A DNA stretch of 64,000 bases from Doryteuthis pealeii. Its lineage: Eukaryota; Mollusca; Cephalopoda; Myopsida; Loliginidae. The position numbers were made by a program, and so were the translations under genes. How positions within the stretch are numbered: position 1 is the stretch's first letter; every line of letters starts with the position of its first letter. The notes under the pieces were generated by a model, which worked only from the letters and a program-made list of their open reading frames with translations, was not told the origin of the DNA and did not search any database. This document shows positions 11,070 to 22,700 of the stretch, in pieces. The DNA lies in contig CM042157.1 in assembly GCA_023376005.1 (NCBI GenBank), positions 68,198,494 to 68,262,493 of the forward strand, written 5' to 3'.

Positions 11070-11205
11070 TATATATATTCGATAATTATTGAAAATAATC
11101 ATGACAAGCGAACTCGGCAAATATCGCCCTACGTAGAACATCGTATTTGCCGAAGTTTGCTTGTCATGATTATTTTCAATAATTATCGAATTTTATACGA
11201 TATAC
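11070..11205. repeat. Palindromic repeat, copy 1
   Basis: Arms starting ATTCGATAATTATTGAAAAT and reading CATGACAAGCGAACTCGGC, with the reverse complement on the right and only a short loop (CCCTACGTAGAAC). It resembles the body of the tRNA-hammerhead element at 55.97-56.2 kb, which shares GACAAG(T/C)GAA and ATAATTAT...GAAAATAATC. Copy 2 is at 19,290-19,412. Confidence 0.65.
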
Positions 11206-11476
11206 GCATTGTACTGCCTTCAAGCAAAAAATATAAATAATATATATATCTCTATATATCTATATCTATATATCTATATATATAAATATATATATATTTC
11301 ATATACATATATATATATAAATTGTTTTTCTTTTGGCCAGTATATGATCAACCGCATTATTTTCGGTTGGTCCAACTATCTGGTCTTTTATTTTTTTAAA
11401 TTTTTGTATGGTAGTATATTTTTACTACCCAACTATTTCCGGGGTTTTTTCTTACCAAGGGTTTACCAAAAGTTGG

Positions 11477-11525
<49 letters not shown>

Positions 11526-11928
11526 GAATTTCTGCAGATTGATTGATAAGATTCTGCAACAGATACTCTTAATATAATCTCTTATCCAAGATCAGTTCTG
11601 AAGTAAAGAAAATAGATTATTACAGCATATTTCCTAAAAAGCAAGGATGTGTATTGCTTACCCTATAAAAATTCTTCTGTACAAGATTAGAACTATATTT
11701 ATTTATTCACTTGTACATCTTACAGCATTTTTAGGAAGACTCAGTGAATTTTTATCCTATTTTAATGATACAAGTGAAATATAGAATAAATTTTGGGAAA
11801 AGAGTTGAAATCAAGTTTATTATACTATTTATATTTTTATCAATTTATCAATTTACATATTGAACCAATTATAGCTAAAGTAATTATCAGTGTATATGAA
11901 ACGATACTGTGGTATATCCACTGGCCTG

Positions 11929-11932
11929 CTAG
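11929..11932 (+). mobile_element. Helitron-like 3' terminus, family B, copy 1
   Basis: CTGTGG-TATAT-CCACTGG, a short spacer and CTAG followed by T. It is the degenerate twin of the perfect hairpin at 26,291-26,317. A possible 5' terminus in the same orientation lies at 7,072, which would give a ~4.9-kb element with nested insertions, but that link is uncertain. Confidence 0.5.
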
Positions 11933-11964
11933 TATTTTTCATTATTATTTTCCTTGATTCCTTT

Positions 11965-11984
11965 TTTTTTTCTGATTTTTTTCT

Positions 11985-12016
<32 letters not shown>

Positions 12017-12397
12017 GTCTTCTATCTATATTATTTTTTTTTTATATTATCTTTCTCTCCTCTCTCTCTCCTTATATATTTTATGCTTCCCTGTCTCCGC
12101 TCTCGTCTCTTTGCTCTCTTGTCTCTCTGCATCTCTTTCTCTCACTTTGTCTTCTCTCTCTCTCTTTCTTCACTTTGTCTTGTCTCTCTTTCTCTGTCTC
12201 TCTACCCCTCCTCTCCTCTTTTTTTCTCCTCTCTCGTTTCTTTCTTTCTCCCCTTCTCCTCTTATTATATAATATTCTTCCTCTCTCTCATCTCTTTTTC
12301 TCTCTCTTTCCTCTCTCTCATCTCTCTTTTCTTCCTCTTCTTTCTTTTTCTCTGCTCTCACTTCCTCCCCTTCTCTCCTTTCCTTCTCATCCCCTCT

Positions 12398-12455
<58 letters not shown>
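11965..12455. repeat. CT-rich low-complexity tract, copy 1
   Basis: Runs of CTCTCT with TTTT and CCCT interruptions; copy 2 is at 20,128-20,598. The serine/leucine-rich frames of 182-191 residues are translations of simple repeat. Confidence 0.95.
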
Positions 12456-12944
12456 TCTTTTTTGAAGTGTGCAAATCACAAAGTATCTCGTTTGAAAGGT
12501 GATTTCATTCTTGAAGCTTCAAAGAGAAATCCTTTGCAAAAGACAGAATTAAGAAACACAGACTACGAAAGTTTCTTGTTAACGCTTCAATGAATCGCCT
12601 CGGCCAATCATTCACACTGGGACGGATAAAAGGCAAGATAGGGAAAAAAAACAAAAAAAACAAAACAAAAAAGACAAAAAATATAATCATAATAAAAAAA
12701 GAAACAAAATAAAAATACAAGAATAAATAAATAATAAATAAATAATATTACGGAAAAAAGCAGAAATTTTTCTTTCATGTTGCTAATCGCCATTGAAAAC
12801 CTGGTCCATAGAGGCCATATTTCTTGCTTGGCTTGTCTCCATAAATTTATTCAGCGATACAAGGAATATGCATAAAAAAAAAAAATGACTCAGTCTCAGC
12901 TGGTAAGTGACATTCTCTTCGAGGTTGAACAATTTGGTTGGTTG

Positions 12945-13005
12945 GTTGGTTGGATTTTACAGTGTCAAACCCATTAGGTCATTTTATGCCCGAGAGGTTT
13001 TATGG
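12945..13005 (-). mobile_element. LINE/SINE 3' tail fragment, copy 1
   Basis: GGTTGGTTGGTTGGATTTTA, then the reverse of the CGGCAT..ACCC..GGGT..ATGCCG hairpin tail seen at 31,376-31,445. The body is missing. The equivalent in copy 2 is 21,075-21,140. Confidence 0.6.
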
Positions 13006-13232
13006 TTATTTCCTATAACTCCAACATAAAAAAGGGGAACCACTCTGAAATGAATTTTATTTTTAATTAATCTACCCATTATTTTCTATTAAACTAAGCC
13101 TAACCTAACACTACCCCCTAACGCCTACCTTGTCTACTTCTTTCCTAGTAGATCAATAAATAAATAAATAATTTATCAGTCAATCAGAGTGGTTCCCTTT
13201 TTTTGGTTGGAGTTATAGGAAAGTAACCAGTT
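13005..13232. mobile_element. Foldback MITE with telomere-like core, copy 1
   Basis: Ends GGTTATTTCCTATAACTCCA and TGGAGTTATAGGAAAGTAAC. The interior includes GCCTAACCTAACACTACCCCC, a degenerate CCCTAA tract, and CCTAGTAGATCAATAAATAA. Confidence 0.7.
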
Positions 13233-13289
13233 TTATTTTATTACTTCTTGATTAGTACTCAATCTTTTTTTTAAAACCCAATTTTTTTT

Positions 13290-13640
13290 TAGAATACATT
13301 TTGTTCTATTTAACCCATAGATGGTTATTACCAACTCCGGGTCAGAGTGGACCTGGGAGTATAGTGATGAAGCAGGTACTCCCACTTCCCTGAGTCTACA
13401 ACTGGAACTTTCACCATCATTTAAGTTTAAGTCATACCCAGGACAAAGTAAAACCCTCACCATCACCTCTAGCACATATATGATAAAAGGTTCTGAGCTT
13501 GCCAATAAGGGCAATAGAGTTGGGGACAATCATATAGTTACTAGGTGGCTTGATGTGACAGCCGATTTATCAGAGGAAGCCTCTCCGACTGCTCTCATCT
13601 AGGCCTAAGTAAGGACCAAAGAGAAGTGTTGATACTTCGG
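13290..13640 (-). mobile_element. SINE-like repeat family 3, copy 1
   Basis: Reverse-orientation body from AACCCATAGATGG to GAAGTGTTGATACTTCGG. A second, direct-orientation copy at 13,735-14,115 makes an inverted pair, and the same pair occurs at 21,430-22,245. Confidence 0.7.
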
Positions 13641-13734
13641 ACTGTTTCTGTATAAACACAATGTTCAGACCACAGTAACCTCAGGCACTGTTCAGGATGT
13701 TTTTGTTTAAATCACCTTAAGATAAATAATCTAA

Positions 13735-14115
13735 GTCAAGCCTTAGCACCTATATGATTGTCCCAATCATATTGGCCCTTCTGGTTAACCCCAACCCATT
13801 TTATCAAAATATATGTGTGTTATGAAAGTTAGTGGCTGAGGGTCTTCATGTTCCTGGGTTTTGATGTTAAAATCTATCTGAATGGTGAGGTTCCATTCTG
13901 GAGGTCTGGGAAATATAGAGCACCCTTCATCACCATTGCTGCCCAGTTCACTCTGACCCGGAGTGGTAGTACCTGTTAGGGTCCCCATCTTGGGTTAAAT
14001 AGAAAAAAATTGTTTATAAAAAAAAATTGAGTTTAGGAATTTTTCTCCAAACTATCACAACAAATCTTTCAAAACTTTGCGGCATTAAATGTGCCCACTG
14101 AGGTTGATATCCCGG
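13735..14115 (+). mobile_element. SINE-like repeat family 3, copy 1 partner
   Basis: Direct-orientation body ending in GGCATTAAATGTGCCCACTG and a GATATCCCGGTAAAACAAAA tail; it is the inverted partner of 13,290-13,640. Confidence 0.7.
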
Positions 14116-14160
14116 TAAAACAAAACACAAACAACACTGTTGTAGAGTGAGCCTGCCCTC

Positions 14161-14170
14161 NNNNNNNNNN
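14161..14170. other. Assembly gap, 10 N
   Basis: Ten consecutive N separate the two direct copies of the 8.3-kb block. The sequence restarts inside SINE 2. Confidence 1.
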
Positions 14171-14310
14171 CCTCTATTTACCCATAAGTGGAGGGAGGGT
14201 AGTTGGATGTATACCTTTTCCAAGGGTATTAGCGCTATGTGAAATACAAGCAGCCTTATCCAGGATTTGAACTCGGGTCGACGGATCCATTTCCTACAAC
14301 TCTTACAACA
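14171..14310 (-). mobile_element. SINE family 2, partial after the gap
   Basis: Matches 5,752-5,885. The left (3') part of the SINE is lost at the gap. Confidence 0.75.
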
Positions 14311-14938
14311 CTACAAACCTTTCTACCTGGTTTTCTCCAAAAAAGGTGGTAATACTGTATTACTTATTAGCTTTTCTTCACAAATTGTGATGGAGAACGA
14401 GAAAGGAAAAAGAGCAAGACATTGTCTTGCCTGCCGGGATCGAACTCGCGTCCTCCCGCATGCAAAAACAAATGGGATTTGGGCACTGGACGGACGCGAG
14501 GTTCGACTGATGTGCCTGGATGATTGGGTAAATATGTCCATAAATAATAAGTGAGTCGAGCGCTGGGCGGTCAGCAGAAGCAGTCGACAATGATGAAGAC
14601 GAAGCGTTTTTTGAACGACCCAGTAAAGAAATGGATCTTAGTCCAACAGAAACAAAACTGAATAGGAAATGCGATTTTGAACTGCTAAAGATTATTTTGA
14701 CTACGGATTTTCCAGCTGCTAGACGAAGACTAAGAATGTGTTGACCAAAAAGAAAGTCTGGCTTGGGAGAAGACTGTGAACTCGCTTGTTTTTTGTCCCC
14801 CCTTAGCAGGAACTTCTTGATTCGAATATCTATCCCCCCCCCCATATATTCCCCCCACCTTCTATACAAATATAAATCAAATCTTCATTGTTTTTGTTCA
14901 AAAAGCAAGATCTAGTGATAATGAATGTGTATCTACAA

Positions 14939-15030
14939 GGTGTCCCAAAATGATGTATACACTCTTTAAATATTGGGGCAATGGGATTAACTGTTGAAAT
15001 TTAGAGAGTGTATACATCATTTTGGGACAC
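14939..15030. mobile_element. Short foldback element, copy 2
   Basis: GTGTCCCAAAATGATGTATA and its reverse complement ending GGGACAC, with a ~36-bp loop. It is the better version of 6,508-6,600. Confidence 0.7.
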
Positions 15031-15107
15031 TGTATTTACTTTGTCGTTAATTGTTTTATTTTCATAGTTTCCTCTGGAAAATACATCCAAACTGCCCTTT
15101 ATATGTA

Positions 15108-15440
15108 CTAGAAGCGGCTACCCGGCATTGCCTGGGTAGAAAGGAGATTTTTAAAAAGTTAGGCTCGCAGATCCATTGATTGTTTTGGTCTTCCATAATT
15201 GATTTGTTTATGTTTTAATCACAAACGCCACCAATGACTTTCCCATCTCTTACTATTCAAATTCTAATTTTTGAATAACTTCCTACATATATATAAAATC
15301 TTAATTATTTTTGCACAAAAAGCAAGATCTAGTGATATTTAATGTGTATATATATTTACTTTGTCATTAATTGTTTTATTTTTGTAGTTTCCTCACAGAC
15401 ATACATACATATATACACACATACATCCCAACTGCCCTTT
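15108..15440 (-). mobile_element. Helitron-like element family A, copy 2
   Basis: Hairpin CTACCC...GGGTAG and CTAG at 15,108-15,111 on the minus strand; otherwise as at 6,669. Confidence 0.6.
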
Positions 15441-16352
15441 GTATATGTATAGAGAGAAGATTATTATATCTGTATATAATATTATCTATGTTATCTCTAT
15501 TAATAATGGAGATTGTCTGTATTTCTGTCTGTAACAAAACTACGTCATGGCTCTACGTCACAGCTTACGTCACAATATTCTTATGCTATATACACCCAAA
15601 ATTTGAGTAAGCAATTTTAAAAATTGTTTTTACTCTCGTCCCCCTTTTTTTTTTTTTACATTAACAAGAATTTAACTAAAAAGTTTACAAATAAATAAAT
15701 ACCTACGATTTTGTGTAAAATTGATGTGGAAAATATTCAAAATAATTGTTTGATTATTACATGCACGCAACGTTTTGTTTGAGAGGGACGGAGCTCAGTT
15801 TTCATTTCAAATTGTTTTATTTTTTTTTTACTCCTTTAATAAATATGAGGATTTTTCTTACTTATGATACAAACCCTCTGACATTGAATTTTTAACTCCC
15901 ACCCTCTCAGGCAATGTCTTTCAAAAATTAATTTTTACGATACCCAGGGGGTGTATTCTGTTGCTAGTATCTGTATAATATATTTATAGTATTAATGTTT
16001 TATTATAGAAATCAAGAACAAAGCAATTGTTAGGAAGTAAGATATATTTTCTGTAATAATATCTGTATCTCTACTTAAGATTCTGCACTGACATGTATTT
16101 GATTCATAGCATTGAAATTTGATATGTTCTCTTAGTACTATAGACAACTTTTAAGATTCTTTATCCCCACCCCCATCTGCCACTGTTATCTGCGAGGGAA
16201 AAAAAACCTTATTCCCAGGCCAGTCAACAGTGACAATTGTCACTTCTTCCCAATGAGGTTGAAGGTGGGTGGAAACGTTTATTTGCAGTTTCTTTTCAGT
16301 TTCTTTTCAGCAGAATCTCAAAGAAACACTCTGATGCCAAAACCAAAAGTGT

Positions 16353-16389
<37 letters not shown>

Positions 16390-16392
<3 letters not shown>

Positions 16393-16444
16393 AGATCTTA
16401 GCCCTGAAGAGCATTAAGCGAAACTTTTAATAGGTTCGTCTGAC
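16390..16444 (+). ncRNA. Weak hammerhead-like motif (copy 2)
   Basis: CTGAAGA at 16,404-16,410, GC/GC stem II, GAAA, ACTT/AGGT stem III, distal GTCAGA/TCTGAC. The limits are those stated for 7,960-8,015. Confidence 0.35.
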
Positions 16445-16457
16445 TCATTAGATTTAT

Positions 16458-16494
<37 letters not shown>

Positions 16495-16498
<4 letters not shown>

Positions 16499-16753
16499 AA
16501 AAAGTAAAGTTGTCGTGGAGGCCTAAAGTCGGTATCAGCCAATCAGCAAGGGAATCTATCCCCTTTTCATTAGCGCTAGACCAAGGAGATTGTTTTTGTG
16601 CCTGAGGTGGAGCGCCACACCAACCATCAGCTCCTTACTTTACCGCACAGATCCCTGTCCTACTCATATGTTGAGTTGGCGAAGGCCGGTATCGAACTAG
16701 GAACCTTGTGGTTTCTAGCCGAACACTCTACCAACTGAGCTAACCCGGCCCTA
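16495..16753 (-). mobile_element. tRNA-derived SINE family 1, copy 2
   Basis: Clean version of 8,078-8,332. The A and B boxes are intact and the (TA)n tract directly abuts the SINE head. Confidence 0.85.
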
Positions 16754-16887
<134 letters not shown>

Positions 16888-17065
16888 TTAAATTAATAAC
16901 AATACAGAAATGAGAACTAAGGAATAAACAAACGAATAGAATAAGCCGCACGCAATAATTGAGAGAAAAAAATATTAACTAACATAACGTTCAACCATTA
17001 TTATCTGAAAAGAAGTTTATCTCAGTTTAACTAAGGAATTACATCGACTTAGTTAAGTCTAGGGT

Positions 17066-17109
17066 AGGGTCCTGATGGAATCATTTGGATTGAAACCATG
17101 GTAGACCTT
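17066..17109 (+). ncRNA. Hammerhead ribozyme motif (copy 2)
   Basis: Stem I AGGGTC/GACCTT (with one G-T pair), core CTGATGG (A9 replaced by G), stem II AATC/GATT, GAAA intact, perfect palindromic stem III ACCATGGT, then A17. Comparison with copy 1 suggests that the ancestral motif had both cores intact. Confidence 0.5.
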
Positions 17110-17137
17110 AACTCTTTTCTCTTGTTTGTTTGGCTGA

Positions 17138-17455
17138 TTGTTTGGGTTTTATGGCATCTCAACCCCCACACGGAAGCAGCTGGATGGTCACTTGCCCCCC
17201 ATCTCACAAACTATCCGATTGAGACGGACAAGGCATGCAGGACACTGCTGGAGAAGTAAGGATGAACTCATAAGCGACGTTCTCCTGTGGAAGCCAACAC
17301 ATGGACATGCAAATGTGGGGCGCCCAGCAAGGAACTACATTGACCAACTATGCGAAGATGCTGGTTGCTCCGCAGAGGACCTTCCAGGTGTAATGAATAA
17401 TAGGGAAGGTTGGCGAGAGATTGTCATGGATATCCGTGATGCGTGCGCGACATGA
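17138..17455 (+). pseudogene. RTE-like LINE ORF2 C-terminal fragment, copy 2
   Basis: The 105-residue frame contains RRTRHAGHCWRSKDELISDV, then LLWKPTHG, GRPARNYIDQLCEDAGC and NNREGWREIVMDIRDACAT. I recognise this as the extreme C-terminus of RT proteins of RTE-type (BovB-like) LINEs, after the reverse transcriptase domain. The first ~9 residues come from an adjacent GGCATCTCAACCCCC tail of another element, so the ATG is not a genuine start. No RT or endonuclease domain is present, so the copy is 5'-truncated and dead. A family 3 SINE follows immediately. Confidence 0.7.
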
Positions 17456-17534
17456 TGCTGATGATCCTGAAGACATTTGTCTTATTCATTCTTCATGTGT
17501 ACTCATTTTTTTAACTAAATTTTTTTTCTAGTTA

Positions 17535-17725
17535 AACCATAGATGGAACCCTAACAGGTACTACCACTCTGTGTCAGATTGGACCTGGGAGTAATGGTGA
17601 TGAAGGGATATTCCACCTTCCCCAGAGCTCGAAAACTAGAACTTCACTATCAGATAGAGTTTAACATCATATCCAGGACAATAAGACCCTCATGCACAGC
17701 CTTCTAGCACATATATGATAAAAAG
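17535..17725 (-). mobile_element. SINE-like repeat family 3 fragment
   Basis: Reverse-orientation body starting at AACCATAGATGGAACCCTAA. It is interrupted by SINE 2 at 17,731 and resumes at 18,015-18,140. Confidence 0.65.
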
Positions 17726-17730
17726 GGAAG

Positions 17731-18012
17731 GAAGCGCGTAGTGTAATGGTTAAAGTCATAGGAAATGGACTTGTCGCCCCGAGTTCAAATCCTGGACGTG
17801 GTAATTGCATTTCACTTAGCACTAATACCTTTCGGAAAGTATGAATCCTATTCTCCCTCCAGCTATGGGTAAATAGTAGGGCAGACTGGGCTCTTTAAGT
17901 TTGGCTAGGCAACCAGTCTAGGAGAAGGAAAACTCTGAATTCAAACCTGTTAAACTGCCCCTTAAAAAATTGACCTTATGTCACATCCTGCTTGTGCAGA
18001 GGGGTAGGTAAA
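17731..18012 (+). mobile_element. tRNA-derived SINE family 2, copy 2
   Basis: A-box GTGTAATGGTTA and B-box GAGTTCAAATCC, body to GTGCAGAGGGGTAGG. The ATATATGATAAAA motif on both sides suggests a target-site duplication within family 3. Confidence 0.8.
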
Positions 18013-18139
18013 TATATATATGATAAAAGGGCCAATAGGGTTGGGATAATCATATAGGTGCTAGGGCTTGACATGACCAGCTGATTGATCAGAGGGGGCT
18101 TCTCTGACCACCTGTCTAGCCAAAGTGGAGTGTTGCATG

Positions 18140-19095
18140 CTCTTCTCTTAGCATTACAAGCATTTAGCTGAAAAACGCTGACATTTTCAAATTTGTGACC
18201 TAGTAGGTAATCTTTATCAATATTCTTGAAATTTTGCACTCAAATAGAAGACACCCTGGAAGTACAAACAGGATTTTGTTTTTTGTTTCTAGGATCTGTG
18301 GAAACAAAAATATGAGAGGGCAAAGTTGAAGGTTATTTGTTTAAAAAATATGAAAGACACAAAAAAGATGCACATGGTCTGTAATTTTAGAGACTTTCAA
18401 AATTATTTTCCTATAAAATTTGTGAAATTTAAAGACTGCTAAGTGCTTTGGCATTTGATCCGAAAGTTTTGATTTTGAAGAAAAACCTCGAATTTACGTG
18501 CCTTTCGGTTGTAAAAACACCCTGTCAACTGACGTCACAAATCGGACCTTATTGATTTAAAATCACAATTTCTCATATATTTATTGTTCAATCTTAAAAA
18601 TATTCATATGGTTGAAAATAAAATAAAACAATCTCTCTAAATATGTAATTTGTATGTGTTTTTATTATTTGAATATTTTTTTACAGTTTTTAAAAACGTA
18701 TTTTGCTTAAAAGAAACGAAAATGCGTGATAGGAATTTCTTTCCGAGAATAAATTTTACACTCTACATTTCTTTGGAAAATCTAAGTTCTCTCCTGGCAA
18801 TGGGTAAATAATAAGTAAGACTGACCTTTGGAATAATTCTAAATTGAAAATTAGAGTGGATCAAACTAGCAACTCTACCCATAAAACCTACTTGCTATAA
18901 AAAAAACTGCAACACTATCGTTGACGTAGTGTAGCTGAAGTCTTATGTGCCACAAGGACTCTACCTGATCTAAAAAAACCAAAAAAACAGGCCAAATAGC
19001 AGTCTGACGAACAAGTTTATACCTGTGTACATGTAGATATTTCTGTTATATAGCAAATACCAAACATGTAGTCACATGAAAGAATAATGTCCAGG
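18140..19095. other. AT-rich DNA without recognised features
   Basis: Counterpart of 9,810-10,755. No gene or repeat family is recognised. Confidence 0.5.
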
Positions 19096-19098
19096 GCT

Positions 19099-19239
19099 AT
19101 TATACAAAGTGTGTCAAAAAAAAGTACTGAGATTGAAGCTGTATTTACCAAGATAGAAATGAACAATGAATGAAACATTATTTTTTCCAGAATACAAGGT
19201 GTGGCAAAAGTACAAAAAATCTTGATACTTTTTTGACAC

Positions 19240-19243
<4 letters not shown>
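19099..19243. mobile_element. Tc1/mariner-like MITE, copy 2
   Basis: GTGTGTCAAAAAAAAGTACT ... TACTTTTTTGACACACC inverted ends over ~145 bp, followed by (TA)n. Confidence 0.65.
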
Positions 19244-19289
<46 letters not shown>

Positions 19290-19294
<5 letters not shown>

Positions 19295-19412
19295 CGATAA
19301 TTATTGAAAATAATCATGACAAGCGAACTCGGCAAATATCGCGCCCTACGTAGAACATCGTATTTGCAGAGTTTGCTTGTCATGATTATTTTCAATAATT
19401 ATCGAATTTTAT
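19290..19412. repeat. Palindromic repeat, copy 2
   Basis: Arms of about 50 bp around a short CCTACGTAGAACAT loop, as at 11,070. Confidence 0.7.
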
Positions 19413-20085
19413 ACGATATACGCATTGTAACTGCCTTCAAGCAAAAAAATATAAATAATAATATATCTCTATATATCTATATCTATATCTAATATATATA
19501 TATATATATATATATTTCATATACATATATATATATAAATTGTTTTTTCTTTTGGCCAAGTATCAACCGATTATTTTCGGTTGGTACAACTATCTTGGTC
19601 TTTTATTTTTTTCAAATTTTTGTATGGTAGTATATTTTTACTACCCAACTATTTGCTGGGGTTTTTTCTTACCATAAGGGTTTACCAAAAAGTTTGGTAT
19701 ATTATATATATATATATATATATAGTGAATTTCTGCAGATTGATTGATAAGATCTGCAACAGATACTCTTAATGTAATCTCTTATCCAAGATCAGTTCTG
19801 AAGTAAAGAAAATAGATTATTACAGCATATATTCCTAAAAAGCAAGGCATGTGTATTGCTTACCCTATAAAAATTCTTCTGTACAAGATTAGAACTATAT
19901 TTATTTATTCACTTGTACATCTTACAGCATTTTAGGAAGACTCAGTGAATTTTTACCTATTTTAATGATCAATGAAATATAGAATAAATTTGGTGAAAAG
20001 AGTTGAATCAAGTTTATTATACTATTTATATTTTTTATCAATTTACATATGAAATTACCATACTGTGGTATATCCACTGGTCCTG

Positions 20086-20089
20086 CTAG
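20086..20089 (+). mobile_element. Helitron-like 3' terminus, family B, copy 2
   Basis: CTGTGGTATATCCACTGG hairpin, spacer TCCTG, CTAG then T. A TC-TCTATTAATAATGGAG 5'-like end is at 15,494 in the same orientation. Confidence 0.5.
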
Positions 20090-20127
20090 TATTTTCATTA
20101 TTTCTTGATTCCTTTTTTTTCTGATTT

Positions 20128-20164
20128 TTTTCTCCCTCTCTCTCTATATATATCTTTCGCTCTC

Positions 20165-20197
<33 letters not shown>

Positions 20198-20414
20198 TTC
20201 TCATTCTCTCTTTTTGTCTCTCTCTTTCTCATTCTGTCTTTTTGTCTCTCTCTCTCTCTCTCTCTTTATCTCTCTCTTTCTCATTCTCTCTTTTTGTCTC
20301 TCTCTCTCTTTCTCTTTCTCTTTCTCATTCTCTCTCTTTCTCTTTCTCATTCTCTCTCTTTCTCTTTCTCTTTGTCTCTCTTTTTATCTCTCTCTCTATA
20401 TATATATATATTTT

Positions 20415-20485
<71 letters not shown>

Positions 20486-20598
20486 CTTTCTCTCTTTCTC
20501 TTTCTCTCTTTCTCTTTCTCTCTCTCTTTCTCTCTCTCTTTTTGTCTCTCTCTCTCTCTCTGTCTCTCTCTTTCCCCCCTCTCTCTCTTTCTCTCACA
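20128..20598. repeat. CT-rich low-complexity tract, copy 2
   Basis: CTCTCTTTCT repeats with TGTC, ATAT and TTTC sub-blocks. The long leucine/serine frames here are not genes. Confidence 0.95.
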
Positions 20599-21074
20599 TC
20601 TTTTTTGAAGATGTGCAAATCACAAAGTATCTCGTTTGAATGAGTGATTTCATTCTTGAAGCTTCAAGAGAAAATCCTTGCAAAAAGACAGAATAAGAAA
20701 CACAGACTACAAAGTTTCTTGTTAACGCTTCAATGATTCGCCTCGGCCAATCATTCACACTGGGACGGATAAAAGGCAAGAAGGGAAAAAACAAAAACAA
20801 AACAAAACAAAAAAGACAAAAAAATATAATCATAATAAAAAAAAAGAATCAACAAAATAAAAAAGATACATAAATAAATAAATAATATTACGGAAAAAAG
20901 CAGAAATTTTCTTTCATGTTGCTATCGCCATTGAAAAACCTGGTCCATAGAGGCCATATTTCTTGCTTGGCTTGTCTCCATAAATTTATTCAGCGATACA
21001 AGGAATATGCATTAAAAAAAAAAAAATGACTCAGTCTCAGCTGGTAAGTGACATTTCTTCGAGGTTGAACAATT

Positions 21075-21140
21075 GGTTGGTTGGTTGGTTGGATTTTACA
21101 GCATGTCAACCCATTAGGTCATTTTATACCGAAGAGGTTT
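21075..21140 (-). mobile_element. LINE/SINE 3' tail fragment, copy 2
   Basis: GGTTGGTTGGTTGGATTTTA and hairpin tail GCATGTCAACCCATTAGG, reverse orientation. Confidence 0.6.
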
Positions 21141-21143
21141 TAT

Positions 21144-21366
21144 GGTTATTTCCTATAACTCCAACCTAAAAAAGGGGAACCACTCTGAATGAATTTTATC
21201 TATTAATTAATCTACCCATTATTTTCCTATTAAACTAACCCTAACACTACCCCCTAACCCTAACCTTGTCTTCTTCTTTCCTAGTAGATCAATAAATAAA
21301 TAAATTTATTATCAGTCAATCAGAGTGGTTCCCCTTTTTTTAGGTTGGAGTTATAGGAAATAACCA
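21144..21366. mobile_element. Foldback MITE with telomere-like core, copy 2
   Basis: Ends GGTTATTTCCTATAACTCCA and TGGAGTTATAGGAAATAACC, a near-perfect inverted pair with inner AAAAAGGGGAACCACTCTGA / TCAGAGTGGTTCCCCTTTTT. The core has ACTAACCCTAACACTACCCC and CTAACCCTAACC. Confidence 0.75.
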
Positions 21367-21429
21367 GTTTTATTTTATTAATTCTTGATTAGTACTCAAT
21401 CTTTTTTTTTAAACCCATTTTTTTTTTAG

Positions 21430-22245
21430 AATACATTTTGTTCTATTTAACCCATAGATGGTTACTACTACTCCGGGTCAGGGTGGAGCTGGGAGTAATA
21501 GTGATGAAGAGGTACTCCACGTTCCCTGAGCTCTACAACTGGAACTTCACCATCATCTAGAGTTTAACGTCATACCCAGGACAGTAAAACCCTCACCATC
21601 ACCTAGCACATATATGATAAAAAGGATCTGAGCTTGCCATAAGGGCAATAGAGTTGGGATAATCATATAGTTACTAGGGCTTGATGTGACCAGCCGATTT
21701 ATCAGAGGAAGCCTCTCCGATTGCTCATCTAGCCTAAGTAAGGACCAAAGAGAAGTGTTGATACTTCGGACTGTTCTGTATAAACACAATGTTCAGACCA
21801 CAGTAACCTCAGGCACTGTTCAGATGTTTTTGTTTAAATCACCTTAAGATAAATAATCTAAGTCAAGCCTTAGCACCTATATGATTGTCCCAATCATATT
21901 GCTCTTCTGGTAACCCCCAACCCATTTTATCATATATGTGTTAGAAGTTAGTGGCTGAGGGTCTTCATGTCCTGGGTTTGATGTTAAAATCTATCTGATG
22001 GTGAGGTTCCAATTCTGGAGGTCTGGGAAATATGGAGCACCCCTTCATCACCATTGCTCCCAGTTCCACTCTGACCCAGAGTGGTAGTACCTGTTAGGGT
22101 CCCATCTATGGGTTAAATAGAAAAAAATTGTTTATAAAAAAAAATTGAGTTTAGGAATTTTTCTTCCAAACTATCACAACAAATCTTTCAAAACTTTGCC
22201 TGCATTAAATGACCCACTGAGGTTGATATCCCGTAAAACAAAACC
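21430..22245. mobile_element. Inverted pair of family 3 SINE-like repeats, copy 2
   Basis: 21,430-21,760 is in minus orientation and 21,850-22,245 in plus. Both carry the TGACCC(G/A)GAGT and AACCCATAGATGG landmarks; the plus copy ends in GATATCCCGTAAAACAAAAC. Confidence 0.7.
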
Positions 22246-22489
22246 AAACAAACTGTTGTAGAGTAGCTAGCACCTCTTCAGCACTCTACTGATAGCCTTA
22301 AATAATTTATGATTAAGGACTTCAACAGTGGATTAATAAGCTGATTAGTATTCAGTCCGATCTTACTGTGTTTGGCTATACCACATTTGACCCTCCTCTA
22401 TTTCTTGTAAGTTGCCTTGTTAATTGTTTTGTAACTTATTGTTCTGTGCTTTTTGTATGTATCCGTTAGCTCCAGATAATGGTGTTGAA

Positions 22490-22700
22490 TGAATATATTA
22501 TTAAGCGCTCAATTTCCTCTGTGTATCATTTCACCTCATCGATACAATACAAACTCATGTGGGGAAAATTTAGAAAAACAAACACCGGATGTTACGATGG
22601 ATTGAAAATTTATTGTCGATACTTGAGTATTTCAGTTTTACAGTGGAAACCTTCTTCAGGACTAAGGATTTGTGTGGATAGAAGATGAAGGATGTTTAGT
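22490..22700 (-). mobile_element. Penelope-like / retrozyme-like fragment with hammerhead
   Basis: AAACACCGGATGTTACGATGG followed by the ribozyme at 22,615-22,662 mirrors the ACACAGGATGTTATGATC arrangement at 54.94 kb. No tRNA-like head is seen. Confidence 0.45.
22615..22662 (-). ncRNA. Hammerhead ribozyme motif
   Basis: The minus strand reads core CTGAAGA (plus 22,653-22,659), stem II AGGTTT/AAAACT with one mismatch, GAA, a fully paired stem III ATACT-CA-AGTAT, C17, then GAC pairing with GTC for the start of stem I. All catalytic core positions conform to CUGANGA/GAA. Only 3 bp of proximal stem I pair before an internal loop. Confidence 0.6.

Larger units (their letters stand above)
5750..14145 (+). 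repeat. ~8.4-kb segmental block, copy 1 (probable assembly duplicate)
   Basis: The whole interval is collinear with 14,175-22,275: the same SINEs, MITEs, LINE fragment and CT tract in the same order. Differences are mostly scattered one- to few-base insertions and deletions in copy 1, and the pure (TA)n tract at 16,760-16,880 is scrambled into TATAG/ATAG mixtures at 8,335-8,570. That pattern fits raw long-read sequence better than old biological divergence. A 10-N gap follows copy 1 directly. Confidence 0.9.

Noticed and set aside
11890..12502. 191- and 182-residue open frames
   Set aside because: CT simple repeat within copy 1 of the duplicated block.
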